A DNA stretch of 64,000 nt from Isoetes taiwanensis (Eukaryota > Streptophyta > Lycopodiopsida > Isoetales > Isoetaceae), in assembly GCA_021234155.1 (NCBI GenBank), contig JAJEKV010000342.1, positions 186,001-250,000 on the forward strand, in the 5' to 3' direction. Made by a program: the position numbers and the translations under genes. Positions 56,631-64,000 of this stretch are shown here, in pieces. Each line of letters opens with the position of its first letter. Within the stretch, counting starts at the first letter, position 1. The notes beneath the pieces are model-generated. The model was not told the origin of the DNA and ran no database searches. It was given only the letters and a program-made list of their open reading frames with translations.

Positions 56631-57698
56631 TCACAGTACTAAAAAAGAGAATATAACTTGTTCATAATCACATGCTCCCTGAAAGTCTTCATAATCAGCC
56701 AGTCTCTTCCACTCATTCGTCTCCACATCAAAAACATCATGATGGGCCTTGTATGGATTTGAAGAAGCTCCACTCCATTGCACTAGTATGAAACATCCAC
56801 AAATAAAGTCCACTATCCTCGCGTTATATCCCATCATGACCAGCGTTTGAATAGTACAAAATAATGTGATTGAAATCATGTGGATAAGGAGAATACTGTG
56901 GCATCATGTCCCCTGCAATAGAATATGGAAAGGACCTAAAGTTAACGAGAAGAGAACCCTGCAAGGTAATAAATAGCAGAGATCCAAGAAGGCAGCTTGT
57001 GAGTCCAGCAACAAAAGAGAGATATGAAGGAATATCACTTGTTGACAGAAGCTGCACCAGAACAAGATACAGCATCATCCTTCTCATTGGAGCTGTCCTA
57101 AAATCTTTTAAAAGAGCTATTTGAAATCCTAATCTTCCAACTCTAATCAGGTCCGCTTCATCTGACGTCATAAGCAACTGATAGAATCTGCAAAATGCAA
57201 GCATTTGAAGAAAGTTTAAACTGAGCAACATCAAGAGTGTACGCAAATCTGTCTCAGCAATATCCACTTGGACCTATCTCCAGAACACCAACCACAACAA
57301 GCCAAGAAAGGCCATATATATGCATGGACAAATACCCATTTTGATTCAGTTTGCAGCAAGATAATAATGCATCCATATGCACCAGACCATCTTTCCCGGC
57401 CTGCATCATGTCCATCTCATAGAAAATGATTCTCAAAAAGAAAAGTCTTATCTATTGCTATTCTGTTTACCCCAAAAGTTCCTACTCCAAGGGCCGAAAC
57501 CCTGACCTCTAGCTCCAAATTTAAAAGCAATACCTTCTTGCTTTGTATGGGAGGGGCATGGTACGAAATCTCCTTAAAACAGACGTGCACGTGTCTGGCT
57601 CCAAGCTTTAAAACGATCAGAGCCAATCGTCTTCGCTTTGCATCGAAGTCCCATCGGGCTGTGGTTCGGTCAGGGGTCCAAGCAATATGGAAAGGCAT
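56631..57698 (-). CDS. Unrecognised frames inside E3, one weakly kelch-like
   Basis: Three minus-strand frames (57417-57698, 56824-57267, 56631-56879) run in series. The last reads AHHDVFDVETNEWKRLADYE, reminiscent of a kelch strand (VFDVETN.W). The middle one is hydrophobic (SYLSFVAGLTSCLLGSLLFI) and may be a membrane segment or out of frame. No family can be assigned with confidence. It may be a captured gene fragment, like the B3 piece in E1. Confidence 0.25.
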
Positions 57699-58022
57699 AA
57701 TAAAACCCTAAAATTCATGAGCTCGATATCTACACTTTAACTTTGGATTTTTTTAGGAAAAAATACACGATGGAAATAGGCCACGAAATAGGGTGTTTAT
57801 TCTGAGCCCTTGATTAAGGACTCAAGGACTCAATCTTAACCGTTAAAAGAAATGCATGGGTCTAAACCATTGAGAATATGAAATTAGAAGATGAAAATAC
57901 AATGCGCACTCTAGATGTACGCATTAGTACACCCCCTAAAATACGGCCGCCAAATCATAGAAAAACCATAAGAAAAAACGTACAAAAATACAAAAGAAAC
58001 CCCCTGTTATAATGCTAGATAT

Positions 58023-58166
58023 TCGAATGATCATAATTAATAGTTTATATGCTAAACTTTTCACAGTCATTTTGGATTCAAAAATTAGTATATGGGCTGA
58101 GGATAATAATGCTAGAGCAGTGGAACAAGCTGGGTTTAGACCCAGAAGGTCCACTATTGACCATTT
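58023..58166 (+). pseudogene. LINE-1 family fragment, RT middle part
   Basis: Nearly identical to 27136-27278 (AKLFTV, MWAEDNNARAVEQAGFRPR), with one inserted G in a GG run. It resumes the fragment broken by E3 and ends at CCATTT, inside the RT. Confidence 0.9.
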
Positions 58167-58335
58167 ATGAAGTTTATTGACCGAAGCCCCCACTTTGCCG
58201 ATATTGTGAAGTTTTACTTTTGTGTGTATTAGTTAAAACAATGGTTGCAAGTTCTGTGGGATGGTGACACCCCCATGACACGCTACATACACACAAAACA
58301 CTCACAAATATTGGAAAAGTTGTAGTTGACATGTT

Positions 58336-58772
58336 AAACTATGGGTCCCAAACATATTAGGGCATGGCATAGTCATTAGGTTGAATCCCCTCCATGGCAA
58401 AGCCAAAGCCAGGCATTTATTCAGGGAATAGCACTTGTCCAATGAGGGCAAGATTGCCTAGGAGATGGGTGAACCATGAGTATTGGTCTAGGCAATAATT
58501 TCCTAATATGAATGGGTACCAAGTTGTATGTGGGTGGATAATAATTTTTTCTGGGTATGCAATGAATAGTGCCCAGATTTGATTATTGATTTTACTACAC
58601 ATAGTGGATCACAAACAGAGTCTACTATATTAAGACATGGCATAGTCACTATGGCGAACCCCCCATGGTAAGTCAAAGCCAGGCAGTTATTCAGGGATTT
58701 AGCACAAATTCAATAAGAGCAAGGTTGCCTGGTGAACAGGTGAATCATCTTAGGTATTGCTTAGGTAAATGA
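58336..58772 (+). repeat. Diverged tandem duplication, period about 267 bp
   Basis: 58336-58505 and 58604-58772 share GGCATGGCATAGTCA, CCATGG.AA..CAAAGCCAGGC, TTATTCAGGGA and GCAAG.TTGCCT in order. Confidence 0.8.
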
Positions 58773-60030
58773 AAACTTATTATAGAAAGACAAGACATCT
58801 TATATGGCGTAGTAAGAGATGATATAACGAAACAACATCCAAGGTTGTTGTTTTGGTGTTATAATATATTAAAAAAAAAATGCCTTATGTGAGAAATTTA
58901 CAATGCCAAATTCGTTAATGAAAGGGATAACATGCACAAGAAAATGTCGCAATGGGGCCCTTATGGAAAAGCCCAATCATTCTATATATAGGGTAAGATT
59001 GATCCAAACGTATATAGTGGTCCCAATCTAAAGCTAGCAAAAGGGAAAAGAAAACATAAGCCAAATATATAAGCAACGTCGTAAATTGCTTATCCAAATA
59101 AGCAATTACATCCATTTTTTATGGAAAAAAAAGGAGAGGAAAAGCAATGAACAGTAAAAAAAACCCAAAGGCATGGGCTTCTGGGCTTCATCGGATTGGG
59201 CTCTATCAGATGGCAACAAAATTGGAAAGCCAAAAATCGATGGCTATGTGCCATTGGATCTTCCAAGTTGGCTCTATCTGACCCATCAATTATCTCTTGT
59301 TAAGCTACAGGAAGATGCAGAATGCACAAACCGGCTGGAAAAATCATGGTGTATCCATACAAGCATGGTTAATTGAGAGTCGCTTGGGTTTTGTCTGGGC
59401 AAGAATTCGCTCGGCAAACATCAAAGCTTCATACATAGTTGATTTTCTTACTCTGATTGGAGATAAGGAAGCAAATCGGTTGTGGTATAGCAGTGGTCTA
59501 GCAGCATAGCTACTGCAAATTTTGGCCCAGCCCAAGTATAAAGCATGCATTCTTATGCCATATCAAGTCTACCAGCAGTAAAAATGGTTGATCTGTGGGT
59601 ATTCTGTAACTCTATCAGGAGGACAGAACATTCAAGAAATATACTCCCGTAATTGTTCGTGCTTCTCTTCCTTTGATTCCAGGGACACTACCGCTTCAAA
59701 AAGGTATGCCCTTGGATTTTGTTTATGCTAGAAGCTGTAATTGATCTTGCCAATTTAAAGCTTATGCATGGCAAATAAAAGATATTGTGTATGCCAATTT
59801 AAAGCTTATGCATGGCAAATAAAAGATATTGTGTATGCTCTTCTCTGTACTAGAAGAAACAGCCTTGTTCTTTTCCTTAAAACCAATGGTTTTGATAGAG
59901 CTTGAAAAATCTCTATGCCTATTCTAGACGCTAATATTTGTTTGATGACAAATAATACAATAAGAAAAGAGTTCATTTTAGGAGGAACATAGGACATGGC
60001 TTGTTTTATTATGCTGTCTAAATATTAGTT
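58773..60030. other. No gene recognised; 44-bp tandem duplication
   Basis: GCCAATTTAAAGCTTATGCA plus 24 bp is duplicated exactly at 59749-59836. A + frame at 59297-59509 reads like protein (WLIESRLGFVWARIRSANIK) but no family was recognised. Confidence 0.5.
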
Positions 60031-60310
60031 TTGAACATGGATAACAACTGGATAGGCGTTAAGACACCTGCCTTCCACATGTCTCATACCGGTTCTAACT
60101 CGTGTGTTGCTTGTGATGGTGGCAGGTATCAGCCCCTATCCTTAAAACTAGGATTTGGAGTGCAAGAACAAGCTATGGTGTGGTGAAATGATTTTTTTAT
60201 GATGTGATTTTGTATATCACGAAATAGTTTGGCAGTCATTGCAATAACATATCCAAACTTACATGCTATGTTTTGTTATGTTTTGTTATGTTTTGCTATG
60301 ATATGAAGTG

Positions 60311-60354
<44 letters not shown>

Positions 60355-60785
60355 CCTGATTCTTCCATTGGACGTTCGATTTAGTCCGGGCTTCGATTTA
60401 ATTACCTTTTCAAATTTTTAACTGGATCATAAACTTACTTAATATGTTCGAGCCATCCGTATTTTAGGGCTAACATCTCTACCGTTAAGATTCAACAGAG
60501 TAACATGAATCTTTCGCATCATTCTGCGATGGATTTGTCCTGAGGCATTTTTGTGCTTGTGCAATGCTTTTGCGAATGCCAAGGTAAGGTAAATAGTCAT
60601 GTCTTTAATGAATGATTTGACATGCATAGAAGTTTGCTCCCAAGGTGTTCCTAAATTAATTAGGTGTGGTTTTGGCTAAAAACTAAGAAGGGGTCATTAC
60701 CAAGGTGTTACGAAAATAATAAAAACTATATTTGACAATACCCCATACCCCCACATTTGCCAATATCCCCATAGTTGCCAATACC
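60030..60785 (+). repeat. Dispersed repeat R, copy R2
   Basis: Counterpart of R1 without the CTAT run; the CA run at 60312-60352 replaces the shorter CA runs of R1. The match to R1 ends at about 60778. Confidence 0.75.
60312..60352 (+). repeat. (CA)n microsatellite
   Basis: About 20 CA units inside R2. Confidence 0.97.
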
Positions 60786-60864
60786 CCCAATATTTGACAA
60801 TTAATGTATACTTTAATGCATATTGTTTTATAATTATGATAATCGTTTTATAATTATATTATAA

Positions 60865-60892
60865 CTAGTTATGGTGCCCGGCGTTGCCAGGC
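60865..60892 (-). mobile_element. Probable Helitron 3' terminus
   Basis: On the minus strand: GCCTGGCAACGCCGGGC (7-bp stem with one G-T pair, 3-base loop), then ACCATAA, then CTAG followed by T. Helitrons end with a short GC hairpin a few bases before CTRR and insert before T. The element body would extend to the right of 60892; no 5' TC end or Rep/helicase was identified, so it would be non-autonomous or truncated. Confidence 0.5.
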
Positions 60893-62086
60893 TTAGTAAC
60901 AATTAAAAGAGGTGTTCGTTTCATGGATAGCTGGAATAGACAATGTGGCCCTGGATGGCTAAGGGTAGTCTAGAAGAACTTTTTGAGATTCATTGACATG
61001 GAATTCAAATATATATATTTTGTGTATGTGGTATTTAGGACTTAACTTGGTTATCTTATATTGGATCAAGTACAAATAGTCACAAACTAACATTGAAACC
61101 GAAGATAGACTTATAATTTATGCATTTAAATGTGCTCTTGCTTTTCATATAGTTGATCCTCAATTTTTCTAAAGATAATAATATAGGATCATAGCAACTA
61201 AGGAGGATGGTAAAGCAAAATTAGACATAATAGATATCATCAAATGTCTAGGTACCTTTTCTATATATGATGTTGGAATAGGTAATTTTTGTCTTGCAAG
61301 CCTTAATCGTAGATAAATAGGATCTTCTGTGACTTGTGTATAAGGAAAATTTATGGCTCATTACATGTAATGACAATGTTTTCTTTTTATTCTAGGTTAG
61401 CGATAACGTGTTGAGGAGGCAATTATGCCCGGTAACGGCCTGGCGAGCCCAGTTAGGGCGAGCTAGATCTCAACCAGGCAAAATTGCCCCTCCCACGGAA
61501 AATTTAAGGAGGAGGAAATTTTATGCCATGTGGCACTATTATTGACCACAAATTCAAGGAAATGTTGCCCATCCTTTTTTAACGTTGCACACAAAGACAC
61601 TATAGGTTTTAATCTGGGTAATACATGGAAATTTCCTCCTCTAACTATACATTTTGTAACTTTATCCTAAGCATAAAACTCATGTGTCGGTGTGTCATGT
61701 TACTTGTGTGTCATGTTACTGGCCTTATACATTTATATTTGATCCTTCCATATTTTTTTACTTTTTATATTATATGTGATTTGAAGGAATGGTTATAATT
61801 GTGTCCCATCTAGTAGTCAAATTATATTCTTTTTGTTTTTTTGTCCCTCCCTTTATATCTCTTCCCTTAAAACAAATTTAATAACGCAAAACAACTCCTA
61901 GCCAATGTGGGCACTATAAACAACTTTTCAATCTTTGAGGGCGACCATAAATATTAATTGAGCCAATTATTTGATTTGAATGCTGTTTTATTCCTCATGA
62001 TATGACTGAAGTTCAACTTTCATCATTAATATGATTAATGAAAGAGAAAATGCCATCCTAACTTGTGTATGAAAGATAATTTTGAT
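60893..62086. other. No gene; short hairpin repeat
   Basis: AT-rich DNA. Inverted arms GAGGAGGCAATTATGCCCGG (about 61413) and its approximate inverse at about 61477-61496 enclose about 45 bp; it may be a miniature element. Confidence 0.45.
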
Positions 62087-64000
62087 TCACGAAGCAACAA
62101 AGTCTTGTTTCTTCCCTCGCCATCCTCGATTCTGCATCGGATTATGAGCGTGCAGAGGATCACGCCGAAAGATGCTCATGGACCCTCGCCAAAGAATTTC
62201 GCGGACCCCCCACACTAGAGCGGCCGAGCATTGCAACCGCTTGGATCGAGCTATTACTGGATGTAGCGGGACAGTGTTTTGGGAGACCCCGGCGAAGTCG
62301 CCAAGGGACAAATAACCTTTCCGCGAATCCCGGTGGGTTTGATGCGGAGTGTAAAGAACGTGGCGCCCGGCCACCACACATTCGGATCCGGTACCGCTTG
62401 TGGAGCCACCACGACCGATACAGCGTCCATCCGAAGAGGAGACAAAGGCCAGACCGGGCACTGTGGGGAGATGTTCGGCCCATTGACACTCATCCTCGAA
62501 CCTTTTGGCCAGAGTGCTCGGAAGGCCACCCCGGCCCTGGCTGAGGGGACATCACAGGCGGGGGAATAAGTGCTTGCAAAGAAATTTATGACCCACTGTG
62601 GACGCAGACGCCAATACCCCCACAGATGGCCCCCATTGGTTCCGAGAAGGAGGATGTTGTGGAGGGCCCGCGAACTACCGGGCTAATGGGAAGGTAACCG
62701 ACCTCGATGGTATCTGAGCCGAGTTTACTCAAATGGGCAGTGGCGGCCGGTGCCGATCCTCACTACCCTTCAACATAGCATTGCGGGGAAGGTTCCCCGG
62801 CAATGGACCACGCGTGGTTGTTCCATTCACAAGGGCGGGCGACATTACCTCGTCCGGCCAATTCACGGACAATCATGGTCGGGCTAAAAGATTTGCCAAA
62901 CCATATCGGCATTCTCGGCGGCGATAGCTGACTAGGCGGCCCGGCGGGCAGCAGATGTCGCGAGCCCTCACACCTGGCAGGCTTTAGACCCCGCCACTCA
63001 ACGATTGACCATATCTTTACACCATGCATTGAAAGATTTGAAACCATCGGGTGAGGACTTGTATTGCCGCTTTGTGGACTTCGGCTTTCGACACGTCCCC
63101 CAGAAAAGCCGGTGGACTAGATCACAATCACGCTGGGGCTGCGCGTAATGCCATATACGAGGTTGTATGAGAGTTGTTTGGCGGATGCGTACCGTATGGG
63201 CCAAGCATTCCACCAAGTAGCCGGGGTCCGGCGGGGGCTGCCCCTCTCACCAACACTTTTGGCCCTACATTGACCCGGTTAGAGCCCGCCATCGAGCATG
63301 GGGGATGGCATCTGACTTTGCTAAAAATAATCCGCCCACTCATTTATGCAGAGCGATGTTGACCTTCCGCCCACACCCCTATGGAGTCTCATCACGGATG
63401 CCCTAGACACATTCACAAAGCATGTGACAATGCTTGTGAACTGCCAAGACGTGGTGGTTCTCATATCCTTTCACGCCTATCCCACGCCTCACACTCACAC
63501 ATACTCGAGGATAGCTGTGGAGATCAATGCCCACCTACAAGTACTTAGAGGTGGGAGTTTCCCTCGCCTGTTGGGGAGGCGCCCATCCGCTTTGGTGAAG
63601 GACAAAGGCTGGAAGGCTTTTATGCCATCGCAGAACAACGGTCACCGTGCAGAGCTCTGCGATTGGGGCCATCAACACATCCGTTTAGAGCCGTCGAAGC
63701 CCGCACTTCCTCATACGATGTCGAGGTTTGGGGTCCGACCGGTCTCTTCGGGCGAACTGGAATGACTTGGAGCAGGTCGCGAGAAGGCATTTTTTGGCCT
63801 GAGCACTTGGGGTGAAACCGGTCCCCATCGAGTTAGCTGCGAACGGATTTTAGCCGCCTACCGGCACTCTTGATAGACACATCGCCTTCGAGAAAGTGGT
63901 TAATATGGGTGATGCTTTCGGCCCCGCGACTGGCTTACGCCAGGGCAATGGGCCCACAGCCGCCGTATTCGCTGGAGGGGTAAGAGAGATTTGGTTCGCC
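62087..64000 (+). pseudogene. GC-rich LINE (LINE-3), runs off the right edge
   Basis: On the + strand: NPGGFDAECKERGARPPHIR (about 62320, the linker after the endonuclease), RT with GFRPRHSTIDHIF (about 62983-63020), VAGVRRGLPLSPTLLALH (about 63215-63265), a damaged YADD region near 63340-63360, then STWG-like and YDVEVWGPTG-like C-terminal sequence in shifted frames (63530-63760). Order and composition match LINE-2 and LINE-4. Many frameshifts. The endonuclease proper is missing at the left edge (about 62090), so the copy is 5' truncated; the 3' end is outside the window. Confidence 0.75.

Larger units (their letters stand above)
55309..58022 (-). mobile_element. E-family element E3, inserted in a LINE fragment
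   Basis: Read on the minus strand it starts with module Y (ATATCTAGCATTATAACAGG then GGGTTTC, ACATCTAGAGTGCGCATTG) and ends with module X (about 55660-55309: GGGCCGAAGGGCC, TATAGTATTTTGCAAACC, ATATGCCCATCAGGCATCTC then GATGCGGGAGTAA). Both junctions touch LINE-1 family sequence, which fixes the ends better than in E1/E2. About 115-150 bp of LINE is missing at the site and no target duplication is visible. The interior differs from E1 and E2 and holds a TTATC-tailed retroposon and unrecognised frames. Confidence 0.6.

Noticed and set aside
56824-57267. 147-residue hydrophobic minus-strand frame as a membrane protein gene
   Set aside because: No recognised family, and the neighbouring frames suggest decayed or out-of-frame sequence; kept only as part of a low-confidence entry.

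Overview
This window looks like gene-poor, repeat-dense nuclear DNA of a land plant with a large genome. A fern or other non-seed plant is my best guess; the organism is not named in the sequence. The reasons are GT-AG introns, TATA boxes and AATAAA signals, plant-type trihelix, B3 and F-box/JmjC domains, several LINE lineages, microsatellites, and almost no intact long reading frame. There is no bacterial gene organisation, and I found no tRNA, rRNA or CRISPR array. Nearly every recognisable protein is a decayed transposon protein or a captured host-gene fragment.

Layout. 1-2.1 kb: a hairpin-bearing dispersed repeat and an unrecognised coiled-coil gene. 2.17-8.38 kb: a decayed PIF/Harbinger element with TTA target duplications, related termini, a DDE transposase on + and a trihelix/Myb-like gene on - (convergent). 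8.4-12.5 kb: mostly empty, with a second copy of the hairpin repeat. 12.6-14.56 kb: an intron-containing SWIM zinc-finger gene relic (-). 15.1-17.1 kb: a microsatellite-tailed retroposon next to a LINE (-). 17.2-22.6 kb: two head-to-tail elements (E1, E2) that share end modules but differ inside; E1 carries a B3 fragment, E2 a tandem satellite. E2 runs into a fold-back inverted duplication (to 23.1 kb). 23.1-24.9 kb: another LINE (-).

24.96-52.14 kb: an AT-rich LINE (+) interrupted at 27,425/50,793 by one 23.4-kb block. The block has CACAA...TTGTG inverted ends and a 3-bp ATA duplication, and removing it restores the LINE reverse-transcriptase frame. I read it as a giant CACTA-like transposon. 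Inside are subterminal minisatellites, an intron-containing Crypton-like tyrosine-recombinase gene (28.4-31.1 kb), a DUF7869-type gene (34.2-36.7 kb, -), a field of GGCGCC palindromes (37.5-41.6 kb), unrecognised coding sequence (39.8-43.2 kb), a nested GC-rich LINE (43.5-48.0 kb, -) and an F-box/JmjC gene fragment (48.2-49.1 kb).

52-64 kb: microsatellites, a diverged repeat pair (R1, R2), a LINE fragment interrupted by a third E element (E3, 55.3-58.0 kb), a probable Helitron end at 60.87 kb, and a further GC-rich LINE (+) running off the right edge.

The genes do not form a host pathway. They record nested insertion: retroposon into LINE, giant element into LINE, LINE into giant element, E3 into LINE. 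All homology calls rest on motifs recognised by eye.
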